DNA of 52,893 bases from contig SVJQ01000011.1 of the NCBI GenBank assembly GCA_015068905.1, positions 1 through 52,893 on the forward strand. Reading direction: 5' to 3'. The translations under genes were made by a program, and so were the position numbers. Shown here in pieces: positions 25,275 to 33,800 of this stretch. The DNA comes from Oscillospiraceae bacterium. Its GTDB lineage: Bacteria; Bacillota; Clostridia; UBA1381; UBA9506. A model generated the notes under the pieces. That model had not been told where the DNA came from and did not search any database. It saw only the letters and a program-made list of their open reading frames with translations. Every line of letters begins with the position of its first letter. Position 1 is the stretch's first letter.

Positions 25275-26006
25275 ATGAAAACTGTCCTTATCACAGGCTC
25301 TTCTCAGGGAATCGGCGCCGCTTGCGCCCGAAAGTTTGCTGCCGGTGGCTATCAAGTGATGATTCAGTATCACACTCACAAAAACAAGGCAGAGGCTCTC
25401 TGCCACGAGCTTTGCCAGGCCGGCTGCAACGCATCTGTCTTTTGTGCAGATATTGCAGACCCTCTGCAGGCGGAAGCTTTAGTACATAAAACTTTAGAAA
25501 CCTTCGGCGATATTGATGTGTTGGTCAACAACGCCGGCATCGCCTTCAACAAAATGTTCTGCGACACAACTGACGATGACTGGAACCGGATTCTGTCTGT
25601 CAACCTGATGGGCAGTATCTATACCACCCGGGCAGCACTCCCGGCAATGGTTCATAAAAAAGCAGGTCACATTGTTAACCTTTCCTCCATCTGGGGTATG
25701 GTGGGAGCCTCCTGCGAGGTGGCATATTCTGCTTCAAAAGCTGCCATCATCGGCTTTACTAAGGCTCTGGCGAAAGAGCTTGGTCCTTCCGGCATTTTGG
25801 TTAACTGCGTTGCTCCCGGTGTTATCCAAACACCTATGAACGCAGCACTGGATGAAGAAACCTTAGAGGCGTTAAAAGAAGAAACACCTCTTATGAAGCT
25901 CGGCACCCCTGAGGATGTAGCAGAGGCTGTTTTCTTTCTGGCAAACGAAAACAACCGTTTTATCACCGGTCAGGTTCTCTCCCCCGGTGGCGGCATCGTG
26001 ATGTAG
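25275..26006 (+). CDS. Short-chain dehydrogenase/reductase (YmfI/FabG-like)
   Basis: 243 aa; ATG 25275 has AAGGAG 8 nt upstream. Rossmann motif ITGSSQGIGAA, NNAG, catalytic Ser in NLSSIWGMVGASCEVAYSASK with the YxxxK pair, and the C-terminal GQVLSPGGGIVM. The SIWGxxGASCEV stretch resembles the Bacillota group annotated as elongation factor P 5-aminopentanone reductase (YmfI), more than fatty-acid FabG, and no fatty-acid genes adjoin. The precise substrate is uncertain. Confidence 0.8.
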   Translation: MKTVLITGSSQGIGAACARKFAAGGYQVMIQYHTHKNKAEALCHELCQAGCNASVFCADIADPLQAEALVHKTLETFGDIDVLVNNAGIAFNKMFCDTTDDDWNRILSVNLMGSIYTTRAALPAMVHKKAGHIVNLSSIWGMVGASCEVAYSASKAAIIGFTKALAKELGPSGILVNCVAPGVIQTPMNAALDEETLEALKEETPLMKLGTPEDVAEAVFFLANENNRFITGQVLSPGGGIVM

Positions 26007-26043
26007 CACTCTGTGACTTTTTTGTTAAAATTTGCAATTCCCC

Positions 26044-26072
26044 TTGACTGTGCCTGTATTTAGGTGTATGAT
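26044..26072 (+). promoter_or_regulatory. Promoter of the HPr-like gene
   Basis: TTGACT (26044-26049), 17 bp, TATGAT (26067-26072), 31 bp before the ATG with AAAGGAGG between. Confidence 0.75.
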
Positions 26073-26103
26073 TATAGTGTAAATAAAAAGGAGGTTATAC
26101 ACT

Positions 26104-26334
26104 ATGAATACTTTTAATATCTTATTAAGCTCTATTAACGATGTAAAAAACTTCGTTAACATCGTCAGCAAGTACGATTTTGATGTTGATTTAACATCCG
26201 GTCGCTACGTTGTTGATGCAAAGTCCATTATGGGTATCTTCAGCTTAGACCTGTCTAAGCCCATCAAGGTTGATGTTCACTCTGAAAACGCTGATGCTTT
26301 CGTTGCTGAACTCAAGCCCTACGTACAGGACTAA
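26104..26334 (+). CDS. HPr-like protein lacking the active-site histidine
   Basis: 76 aa, full length for HPr. The second half keeps the family signature, DAKSIMGIFSLDLSKPIKV, including the serine equivalent to Ser46, the HPr-kinase site. The region that should read GLHARPA is LSSINDVKNFV, with no histidine, so it cannot carry phosphate in the PTS. This resembles Crh in Bacillus, a regulatory HPr paralogue with Gln at that position. A strong promoter, AAAGGAGG ribosome site and its own terminator suggest a well-expressed single-gene unit. Confidence 0.85.
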   Translation: MNTFNILLSSINDVKNFVNIVSKYDFDVDLTSGRYVVDAKSIMGIFSLDLSKPIKVDVHSENADAFVAELKPYVQD

Positions 26335-26350
26335 TTAAAAAAAGCAAATA

Positions 26351-26387
26351 AAAAAAGACTGATGACTTTCGTCATCAGTCTTTTTTA
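26351..26387. terminator. Bidirectional terminator
   Basis: AAAAAAGACTGATGAC (26351-26366) / GTCATCAGTCTTTTTT (26371-26386), four-base loop. It serves the HPr-like gene (+) and the YabE-like gene (-). Confidence 0.93.
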
Positions 26388-26389
26388 TA

Positions 26390-27436
26390 CTACTCTAAAA
26401 TATACACTTTAATCGGGCGTCTGCCATACTGGATACATTCATTGTATGTGTCAAAGAACAAGTCAATGATTTTACCCTTAATCGCACCGCCTGTGTCACC
26501 TGCAACAGCAAAGCCATAGTCCCATGAACCGTCTAAGGATTCAATATAAAGCTTTGTTCCCAGAGGGATAATTCTGGGGTCTACAGCAACAACGCCGTAG
26601 CTTGCAGGTCTGCCGCTGGCTGTTCTTTCCACAAAGCCGCCTCTGCCGTTAGGTGTTGCTGTATAGGCAGTAGATGAAAACTGAAGGGTATCTTTGATAA
26701 CCAGATTATCGGTAGATGCCGCAACAGATGCTGAGCCTAACATACCACGTTCAACCACCTGATCAATACTGGATACAGTCTCCACGCGTGCAATCTCTTC
26801 ACGGCTGATTTCAACGCCATCACGGGTAACAACGCGATAAGTAACAGAAGCTACACCATCACGACCCTCATAAAGAACCTTTGAATAGCTTGCAGGCTGA
26901 CGGTCATTAGGCTTATAAATTACATTTCTCGGTACAACAGTCTCCTCAGTTACCTCAGACTCTGTCACGCGAATAATTTTCGCTTCCATGCCGCTTGCAA
27001 CAGCCATATCAAGACCGGGCTCTACTTCATCCATAGGACCAAGCACAATACCGTTTTCTGCAAAGGCCTCTCTTAAGGTAGAAGCGCCGCTGAAAATTTC
27101 CTGCACGGCTCCATCAACTGTCAGGTAAATATTTTTACCACGTTTAATAATCAGCTGATCGCCATCACGCAGAACTGAATTCAGAGGCATAGAGAGTCTG
27201 TCACCATTGTTCAAGACAATCCCTTGCTCAGAAAGCATTTCATCCACATAAATTCTTGTAGTTGTGATTTTGACCGTTTCGCCACCATCAACAATGGTGA
27301 TGTCTTTTGCCACAACAAAACCAATCAAGGTCAAGCTGACTGTTGAAATCACAATCAGGGCACTTACAATAACCAGAATACTACGAAGCGATATTGATTT
27401 TACAAAATTCAGATTTAAAAACTTCATCTGTTTCAA
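26390..27436 (-). CDS. YabE-like cell-wall protein: DUF348, G5 and 3D domains
   Basis: 348 aa. Signal/anchor segment near residues 10-35, two DUF348 units (DITIVDGGETVKITTT.. and KRGKNIYLTVDGAVQEIFSG..), a G5 domain (VTYRVVTRDGVEISREEIA), and a C-terminal 3D domain with the conserved aspartates of lytic enzymes (STAYT, VAVDPRIIPLGTKLYI, AGDTGGAIKGKIIDLF). Related Bacillus YabE and firmicute resuscitation-factor-like proteins are predicted muralytic enzymes. The TTG start at 27436 lies 9 nt after AAGGA; the ATG three codons later is too far. Its leader has a WalR-like box. Confidence 0.88.
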   Translation of the reverse strand: MKQMKFLNLNFVKSISLRSILVIVSALIVISTVSLTLIGFVVAKDITIVDGGETVKITTTRIYVDEMLSEQGIVLNNGDRLSMPLNSVLRDGDQLIIKRGKNIYLTVDGAVQEIFSGASTLREAFAENGIVLGPMDEVEPGLDMAVASGMEAKIIRVTESEVTEETVVPRNVIYKPNDRQPASYSKVLYEGRDGVASVTYRVVTRDGVEISREEIARVETVSSIDQVVERGMLGSASVAASTDNLVIKDTLQFSSTAYTATPNGRGGFVERTASGRPASYGVVAVDPRIIPLGTKLYIESLDGSWDYGFAVAGDTGGAIKGKIIDLFFDTYNECIQYGRRPIKVYILE

Positions 27437-27506
27437 GTGAGCACATCCTTTCTCTATCACAGTATGAAAAAGACTTCTCGAATTTCACAAAAAGTTATAA
27501 CGCATT

Positions 27507-27523
27507 TGTTACAAAATTGTTAC
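27507..27523 (-). promoter_or_regulatory. WalR-like direct repeat
   Basis: On the plus strand TGTTACAAAATTGTTAC: two exact TGTTAC hexamers separated by 5 bp, matching the WalR (YycF) box TGTWAH-N5-TGTWAH. It lies downstream of the predicted transcription start of the wall-protein gene, a position that in Bacillus goes with repression. A second partial copy (TGTTACAAAAT, then TGCGTC) is at 27625-27641. Confidence 0.65.
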
Positions 27524-27545
27524 GCTTTTTCAGCGCGTATTGACT

Positions 27546-27574
27546 ATTATAAAACACTTTCGGTCAAAAGTCAA
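27546..27574 (-). promoter_or_regulatory. Promoter of the YabE-like gene
   Basis: Minus strand TTGACT (27574-27569), 17 bp, TATAAT (27551-27546). The leader would be ~100 nt. Outside the two promoters and the WalR-like sites, the 27437-27839 gap shows only AT-rich DNA. Confidence 0.8.
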
Positions 27575-27738
27575 ACAATTTTCTCGATTTGAGCAGAAAA
27601 CGTTCATGAAAATTATGCATTTTTTGTTACAAAATTGCGTCAAACCCTCTCTATAACATATCATAAGCACAAAATTGTAATTTTATTCCAATCTTGTCTG
27701 TTTTTTTCGTTTCTTGCTTTAAAATGCACTGTTTTTCA

Positions 27739-27767
27739 TTGACCTGAAAGCTTTTTTAGAGTATAAT
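27739..27767 (+). promoter_or_regulatory. Promoter of addB
   Basis: TTGACC (27739-27744), 17 bp, TATAAT (27762-27767), 72 bp before the start codon. Confidence 0.8.
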
Positions 27768-27839
27768 TGAAGTGTCTGAAACAAATTTTATAGACTGTTT
27801 TCGGACCCGTTTTTTCTATAAAAAAGGAGGATTTTTTCT

Positions 27840-30800
27840 ATGTCTCTGACCCTAATTTTTGGCGAATCCGGAACCGGAAAAAGTGAATATTGCACCTCCT
27901 CGATGCAGGCTCTTTATCAAAAAGGCATTCGCACCATGATGCTTGTACCTGAACAATTTGCACACTCTTCCGAGAGCCGTTTAATGGAAAAAATCGGCTT
28001 TATTTCAGACGATATTACCTCCATTTCCTTTCAGCGTCTGGCGTTTAAAATTTTAAAGAAAAAGGGGCTTTTAAAACAGTCTGTGAGCAAAATCGGCAAA
28101 AGTATGCTTTTAGCCAAGGCTATCCTGCAGGTGGGTGACTCCCTCACGCTGTACAAACACGCGGCAACCAAGCCCGGCTTTGTGGATTCTATGCTGACCT
28201 TCATTGCTGAATGCAAACGGTCTGAAATCACCCCGGAAATGCTTTTAAACGTCTCGAAGGACGACACATTTTTCTCTACGAAATTAAAAGAGCTTTCCTT
28301 TATATATAGCGCCTATCAGTCTCTCATCTCTAGCGACTATACTGACGGCGAAGATTACCTGCCTCTGCTGGCTTCTACCCTTAGTGGCTGTGACGACTTT
28401 CGGGGGGTGTGTATTTTTATTGATGAGTTCTTCCGCTTCACACCGGCAGAGATGGATTGCATCCGCGGTCTTTTAGAATCCGGTGCTGAGGTGTATGTAA
28501 CCTTAGGGGCTCTCCCCAATGCAAAGGGAATCTTCAAACCGGTTATCGACACAGCCAAAAAACTGCATGCCATAGCAAAGCATGCAGGTGTCCCTGTTAA
28601 CCCTCCGGTGATTCTGTCTGACAAGCATCGCTTTGAAAACTCGGCTGAGCTTTTGCACTTTGAAAAAGAGTACCGAAACTATCCACATACTATATATAAG
28701 GAAGAAACTCAGGACATTTCACTATATATTGCCCCTGATCTCTATACTGAGGTGCAGGTTTTAGCTGCAAATATTTGTCACACAGTACAGGAAAAAGGAT
28801 ACCGCTACCGTGACATTGCAATCGTTGCCGGCGACCCGGATCTATATGCCGACCTGATTAAAACTGTCTTCCCCACCTACAACATTCCGGTGTTTATTGA
28901 TAAAAAAAGATCCTTGCTGACGCACCCCATTATGGTTATGCTTATGTCAGTTTTCGAACTGCTTACCAAAGGCATCGAAACCGAAACCCTGATGGGCTAT
29001 CTTAAAACGGGCTACGCCGGTCTTTCAGCTGATGAGACGGACAAGCTTGAAAACTTTGCCCTCTCCGGCAGATTAAAACAAAAAGACTGGTTAGATGATG
29101 CCCGTTTCTTAAAACAGGCAGACTCCGTCTTCTATGAGACAGAAAATTTTGAAGATACCCACGCTGAAGAAGCACAAGAACTCCTCGCTCTGCGTGACCG
29201 GGTACTGTCTCCTCTCATCGCCCTGCGAAATGACTTGGCAGAAAGCCGCGAAGTTTCCCACCGCTCCTTGGCTCTGTTCCGCTTTTTCGAAAGCATTGAC
29301 TTATATAATAAGGTAAAAGAAGAAGCCGAAGCTATGAAAAACAACGGCACGCCCCAGCTGGCACAAGAGCACAGTGAGGTGTATAATCTGCTAATCAGCA
29401 CTCTTGATGAGCTTGTCACCTGCTTAGGAAGCGAAAAAATCGGTATGAAGCGCTTGCAGACCATTGTCAGCGCCGGTCTTTCTCTGTGCGAAATGTCAAC
29501 CATTCCGCCCTCCGGTGACCAGGTTGTTCTAGGCGACGCCGGCCGTTCTTTGGTTAAAAACGTAAAAGTGCTATATGTCATCGGTGCAAATGCGGGTAGT
29601 TTTCCTGCCGCACCGCCAAATGAAGGCTTAATCAAAGACGCTGAACGCGCCATTTTAGAAAATCAGGGGCTTAGCCTTGGTCCTGACGGCAAGAAAATCG
29701 CGTTCCAGAACCAATACCTTGTGTACAGCGCCCTGACAGTCAGCAGCAACGCTATGCACGTCAGCTATGCTGTATCAGACTTAGAGGGCAAGGGTCTCTT
29801 TCCCTCACCCTTAGTTGACAGGCTTCGCAAGCTGTTCCCTAACCTTTCTGTGACGGATGACCTGCTTGCGCCCCCCACACCCGAAAAAATCATTGCCGGC
29901 AAGCAGTCGGCATGGCAATATATTTTAGAACATTTTAAAGATAAGGAAGAGGCCGCTTCAGCCCTTCGCAAGCTTTTTGCAGACGACCCTGAATATACTG
30001 AGCGCTATCAGGCAATGCTCCGTTACAGCCACTATACCCACCGGGTCTCCGACCTGTCCCGTGATATGGCACAAAAGCTCTATGGGCGTAACCTTCGCGG
30101 CAGCGTGACCCAGCTTGAAAAATACAGCTCGTGCCCCTTCTCTTACTTTATGCGTTATGGCCTCAGGGCAAAGGAACGGAAAATTTTGAAGATTGATGCA
30201 CCGGATATTGGTCACCTTCTGCACAAGCTGGTAGAGATTGCCTCACAAAAAATTACCCGCGAAAATGGTAGCTTTGCCGCCCTTGATGAAGATGCTGTTA
30301 TCGCCTTGGCTGAAACCTGTGTTGACGAACTGCTGTCTACCCTCTTTATTCAGCACCTGTACACAGAAAACCGCCTGCAGGCACTCATCAAGCGTTTAAA
30401 GGCACAGCTTGCCAAAATGCTGCAGATGATTGTGACCCATGTGAAAAAGGGTGAATTTGAGCCCTGCGCCTTTGAGGTTGCCTTTGACGAAAACGGCGAA
30501 CTGCCGCCGGTTGCCCTCAACCTCCCCACAGGCGAAACCATTACCCTAATCGGTCGCATTGACCGCATTGATGTTCTACGCCGTGATGCTGAGGTCTATA
30601 TTAAAATCATCGACTATAAAACCGGCAACAAAAGCTTCCGCTTAAGCGATATCTATAACCAGCTTTCCCTGCAGTTGGCCGTCTACCTGACAGCGGCAGG
30701 TGAAGGTGATTATCTGGGCGAAAACATAAAGCCCGCCGGTATGTTCTACTTCCGTCTGGCAGACCAGACCGTCAAAGCCACAGAAAAAAATACCAACGAG

Positions 30801-31190
30801 GCGCTGCTGAAACAGTTTAAAATGAGCGGCATTGTTTTAAAGGACGCCGACATTATCCGGGCAATGGATACAGGTATCTCCGGCTATTCTGCCATTTTGC
30901 CGGCATATCTAAAGAAAGACGGCACTCTGTCAGAATCCAACGGTAACTATGCGACCTTAGACCAGTTTAAAAAGCTCTCTTCTTACATCCGCAAAACTGC
31001 CGGCGAGCTGGGGCGTGAAATTCTGCGTGGCGGCACAGCCATTTCTCCCTGCAAAAACGGTGACTATCTTCCCTGCGAATACTGTCGCTATCACCCCGTG
31101 TGCGCTTTTCGTGCTGATACTGACCCATACCGTGTAGCACCCCCCTTAAAAGATGAGGCCGTGTGGGAAATTCTTTCAGAAGAACCTTAA
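27840..31190 (+). CDS. addB: ATP-dependent helicase/nuclease subunit B
   Basis: 1116 aa, normal for AddB, partner of AddA in double-strand-break end resection. N-terminal Walker A FGESGTGKSEYC; the C-terminal PD-(D/E)XK nuclease domain has CPFSYFMRYGL (first cluster cysteine), IDRIDVL, IIDYKTGNKSF, QLSLQLAVYL; and the final CKNGDYLPCEYCRYHPVC supplies the other 4Fe-4S cysteines. AAAGGAGG precedes the ATG. AddA is normally encoded directly downstream, but here a sugar-kinase gene with its own promoter follows; addA must lie elsewhere. Confidence 0.95.
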   Translation: MSLTLIFGESGTGKSEYCTSSMQALYQKGIRTMMLVPEQFAHSSESRLMEKIGFISDDITSISFQRLAFKILKKKGLLKQSVSKIGKSMLLAKAILQVGDSLTLYKHAATKPGFVDSMLTFIAECKRSEITPEMLLNVSKDDTFFSTKLKELSFIYSAYQSLISSDYTDGEDYLPLLASTLSGCDDFRGVCIFIDEFFRFTPAEMDCIRGLLESGAEVYVTLGALPNAKGIFKPVIDTAKKLHAIAKHAGVPVNPPVILSDKHRFENSAELLHFEKEYRNYPHTIYKEETQDISLYIAPDLYTEVQVLAANICHTVQEKGYRYRDIAIVAGDPDLYADLIKTVFPTYNIPVFIDKKRSLLTHPIMVMLMSVFELLTKGIETETLMGYLKTGYAGLSADETDKLENFALSGRLKQKDWLDDARFLKQADSVFYETENFEDTHAEEAQELLALRDRVLSPLIALRNDLAESREVSHRSLALFRFFESIDLYNKVKEEAEAMKNNGTPQLAQEHSEVYNLLISTLDELVTCLGSEKIGMKRLQTIVSAGLSLCEMSTIPPSGDQVVLGDAGRSLVKNVKVLYVIGANAGSFPAAPPNEGLIKDAERAILENQGLSLGPDGKKIAFQNQYLVYSALTVSSNAMHVSYAVSDLEGKGLFPSPLVDRLRKLFPNLSVTDDLLAPPTPEKIIAGKQSAWQYILEHFKDKEEAASALRKLFADDPEYTERYQAMLRYSHYTHRVSDLSRDMAQKLYGRNLRGSVTQLEKYSSCPFSYFMRYGLRAKERKILKIDAPDIGHLLHKLVEIASQKITRENGSFAALDEDAVIALAETCVDELLSTLFIQHLYTENRLQALIKRLKAQLAKMLQMIVTHVKKGEFEPCAFEVAFDENGELPPVALNLPTGETITLIGRIDRIDVLRRDAEVYIKIIDYKTGNKSFRLSDIYNQLSLQLAVYLTAAGEGDYLGENIKPAGMFYFRLADQTVKATEKNTNEALLKQFKMSGIVLKDADIIRAMDTGISGYSAILPAYLKKDGTLSESNGNYATLDQFKKLSSYIRKTAGELGREILRGGTAISPCKNGDYLPCEYCRYHPVCAFRADTDPYRVAPPLKDEAVWEILSEEP

Positions 31191-31219
31191 CAAAAATTGT
31201 CTTTTTCAAAAGAATGGAC

Positions 31220-31248
31220 TTGCATATCCGCAAGTTTGGGTATATAAT
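31220..31248 (+). promoter_or_regulatory. Promoter with overlapping inverted repeat, PfkB-mtlD operon
   Basis: TTGCAT (31220-31225), 17 bp, TATAAT (31243-31248). ACTTGC (31218-31223) and GCAAGT (31230-31235) form an inverted repeat over the -35 and spacer, a possible operator. Confidence 0.65.
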
Positions 31249-31298
31249 AAAAGATAGGTTTTATTTAATTAGTAAGAAATTTTTAGGAGGATACAAAT

Positions 31299-32249
31299 AT
31301 GTATGATGTAGCTTGCGTCGGCATTTTTGTTGCTGACTGTATTGCAAAACCCATTACAAAGCTCCCCGAACCCGGTAAACTGGATCAGATTGACAGCTTA
31401 GACCTCTACACAGGCGGCTGTGCTGTGAACGCCGGCGTTGATATGAAAAAGCTGGGCGCTAACATTGCTCTTTTAGGCATGGTTGGTGATGACGGCTTTG
31501 GTGCTTTTATGCTGGGCGAAGTAAAGAAACACGGTTTAACAACCGACGGTATTAAGGTAAGCAAAGACCACCCCACCTCAGCTTCTGTTGTTATCGTTGA
31601 TGACACCGGTGAGCGTTCCTTCCTGCACTGCGTTGGTGCAAACGGTGCCTTTACTGAAAGCGATGTTAACTATGACGTTATTCGTGATTCAAAGGTTGTC
31701 TTTGTAGCAGGCACTATGTTAATGCCCGGCTTCGATGGTGAGCCCTGTGCAAAATTCTTAAAGAAATGTAAGGAAATGGGCAAAATCACAGTCTTAGACA
31801 GCGCTTGGGATAATTCCGGCCGTTGGGTTGAGGTTATTCGCCCCTGCATGCCCTACATTGACTATTTCATTCCCAGCATTGATGAAGCAAGAATGTTTGC
31901 CGGCGGCAAAGAAGATTTAGGCGAAATTGCTGATTGCTTCTTTGATTTAGGTGCAAAGCACGTTGCTATCAAGGTTGGCAAAGACGGTTGCTACGTTCGT
32001 GAAACCAAAGAATCCGAAGGCGTAATTATGCCTACATACTTAGGCTACAAGCCTGTTGATACCACCGGCGCCGGCGACTCCTTCTGCTCCGGCTTCCTCT
32101 ATGGCTTAACCCATGGCATGTCCATGACCGAAAGCGCTCAGTTTGCTAACGCAGTTGCAACCCATTGCGTTATGGCTGTTGGTGCTTCCACCGGCATTAA
32201 GTCTTATGAAGAAATTAAAAAGTTTATGGAAGAAAACCAGCCCGGCTGA
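31299..32249 (+). CDS. PfkB-family sugar kinase
   Basis: 316 aa ribokinase fold. GGCAVNAGVDMKKLGANIALLGMVGDDGFG is the N-terminal PfkB signature region and VDTTGAGDSFCSGFLYGL the C-terminal one with catalytic Asp; KVGKDGCYV is the ATP-binding strand. AGGAGG precedes the ATG. It is transcribed with a mannitol-1-phosphate dehydrogenase-like gene 20 bp downstream, which hints at hexose or polyol use. Ribose, fructose and tagatose-6-phosphate cannot be told apart by eye. Confidence 0.88.
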   Translation: MYDVACVGIFVADCIAKPITKLPEPGKLDQIDSLDLYTGGCAVNAGVDMKKLGANIALLGMVGDDGFGAFMLGEVKKHGLTTDGIKVSKDHPTSASVVIVDDTGERSFLHCVGANGAFTESDVNYDVIRDSKVVFVAGTMLMPGFDGEPCAKFLKKCKEMGKITVLDSAWDNSGRWVEVIRPCMPYIDYFIPSIDEARMFAGGKEDLGEIADCFFDLGAKHVAIKVGKDGCYVRETKESEGVIMPTYLGYKPVDTTGAGDSFCSGFLYGLTHGMSMTESAQFANAVATHCVMAVGASTGIKSYEEIKKFMEENQPG

Positions 32250-32269
32250 TAAAGATTGGAGAGAACAAA

Positions 32270-33466
32270 ATGAAAAAAGCTGTTATGTACGGCGGCGGCA
32301 ACATCGGTCGTGGTTTCATCGGCCAGCTGATGTTTCAGGCAGGTTATGCTGTCAGCTTTGTTGACGTTAACCAAGAGCTGCTGTCCATGCTCAATACAAA
32401 AAAAGAATACCCTGTCAGAATTTTAAAGGGCGAAAGCTATGACGAGGTTATGGTTAAAAACATCAGCGGTATTGACGGTAACGACTTAGACGCTGTGGCA
32501 AACGCCATCGCTGAAGCTGACCTGTGTGCAACCGCTGTTGGTGTTAACGTATTAAAGTTTGTTGTAAAGCCTTTTAAAGAAGGCATTGTCCGCCGTTTCA
32601 CCACGGGTAACAAACAGCCCTTAGATATTATCATCTGTGAAAACTTAATCGGCGCTGATGAATTTTTAAAGGGTATGATTTCTGACCTGATGACAGAAGA
32701 AGAGCGCAAGTTCTTAGATAAAGTCGGCTTTGTTGAAGCTTCCATCGGCAGAATGGTCCCCATCCAGACCGACGCTATGAAAGACGGTAACCCCCTCCGC
32801 GTTTGCGTTGAACGTTACGACCGTCTGCCTGTTGATAAAAACGCATTCCGCGGTGAGATTCCCGCAATCGAGAACTTAGTTCCCTTTGCTCCTTTCTCTT
32901 ATTATATTGAAAGAAAGCTGTTCGTTCATAACATGGGTCACGCATCCACCGCTTATTTAGGACAGTATCTTGGCAAAGAAACCATTTGGGAAGCCATCGG
33001 CATCCCCGAAGTTGAGCTCATCGTTCTCCGCGCTATGCAGGAATCAGCACTTGCTATGAGCAAAAAATATAACGTAGAGTTCCAGGGTTTAAGCAACCAC
33101 GTTGAAAACCTGGTTTACCGCTTCTCTAACAAGCAGTTGGGTGATACCGCCGCTCGTGTGGGTGGTGACATTAAGCGTAAGCTCTCCCCCAACGACCGTA
33201 TGATTGGTGCCCTGCGCCTGTGTCAGGAACAGAACGTTGCAACCGACTTTATTGAAGCTGCAATCGCCGCTTCTCTCCTCTTCCGCCGTGAGGGTGAAGA
33301 GCCCATGACACCGGAAGTAATTCTGGCTGAGGTTGCAGGTCTCTCTGCCAGCGATGCCGCATACAAAAACATCATGGCAAACTATGAGATGTTAAAAGCC
33401 GGCAAGCCCTTAGCAGAACTTTTAAAGACCATTAAAGAAAAACAAAATCAGGCTGTTATTGTGTAA
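32270..33466 (+). CDS. mtlD: Mannitol-1-phosphate 5-dehydrogenase-like protein
   Basis: 398 aa, polyol-specific long-chain dehydrogenase family. N-terminal GGGNIGRGFIGQLMFQAGY (NAD-binding) and DVNQELL; IICENLIGAD; the catalytic region KLFVHNMGHASTAYLG with Lys, Asn and His. MtlD interconverts mannitol 1-phosphate and fructose 6-phosphate. No PTS mannitol transporter lies here, so the substrate could be another phosphorylated polyol. It ends at a strong terminator. Confidence 0.87.
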   Translation: MKKAVMYGGGNIGRGFIGQLMFQAGYAVSFVDVNQELLSMLNTKKEYPVRILKGESYDEVMVKNISGIDGNDLDAVANAIAEADLCATAVGVNVLKFVVKPFKEGIVRRFTTGNKQPLDIIICENLIGADEFLKGMISDLMTEEERKFLDKVGFVEASIGRMVPIQTDAMKDGNPLRVCVERYDRLPVDKNAFRGEIPAIENLVPFAPFSYYIERKLFVHNMGHASTAYLGQYLGKETIWEAIGIPEVELIVLRAMQESALAMSKKYNVEFQGLSNHVENLVYRFSNKQLGDTAARVGGDIKRKLSPNDRMIGALRLCQEQNVATDFIEAAIAASLLFRREGEEPMTPEVILAEVAGLSASDAAYKNIMANYEMLKAGKPLAELLKTIKEKQNQAVIV

Positions 33467-33474
33467 TGGCATAC

Positions 33475-33507
33475 AAAAAAGACCGGACAATCGTCCGGTC
33501 TTTTTTA
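33475..33507. terminator. Bidirectional terminator
   Basis: AAAAAAGACCGGAC (33475-33488) / GTCCGGTCTTTTTT (33493-33506), AATC loop, between mtlD (+) and remB (-). Confidence 0.93.
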
Positions 33508-33515
33508 TATGCCTT

Positions 33516-33785
33516 TTACAACCCCAAAATGCCGCCGTGGCTTTTTGCACGCTTTAGGAGCGTTGCCGTTGAAATAGGCGACACAAACACACGGCTTTTT
33601 TTGTCAATTTCGGTAATAACAAAGGATTTCGGCAAATCCTCTGATACATTCACCACAAAGCCTTCATCTTCTGCCACAGCCAAAAATTCACGGGTGATTT
33701 TTGATGTACTGGTAACGTCTAAGTCTAAAATGGCAATCACATCTGCCATATTCACAACCACATCTGAACCTAAGTGTAAAAACAT
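33516..33785 (-). CDS. remB: Extracellular matrix regulator RemB (DUF370)
   Basis: 89 aa. MFLHLGSDVVVNMADVIAILD and TSTSKITREFL are typical of RemB/YaaB, the DUF370 protein found between recF and gyrB in Bacillus, where it supports biofilm-matrix gene expression. Here it follows recF by 15 bp, which preserves the synteny, but no gyrB follows. It has extra residues at the C-terminus (FVSPISTATLLKRAKSHGG). Confidence 0.88.
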   Translation of the reverse strand: MFLHLGSDVVVNMADVIAILDLDVTSTSKITREFLAVAEDEGFVVNVSEDLPKSFVITEIDKKSRVFVSPISTATLLKRAKSHGGILGL

Positions 33786-33800
33786 AGATCTTCCCTCTTT

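Noticed and set aside
29132-29653. Long minus-strand frame (~173 codons) inside addB, and similar antisense frames in cysS, the OYE-like gene and the fusion gene.
   Set aside because: They mirror the codons of clearly real genes and have no ribosome site or recognisable domain.
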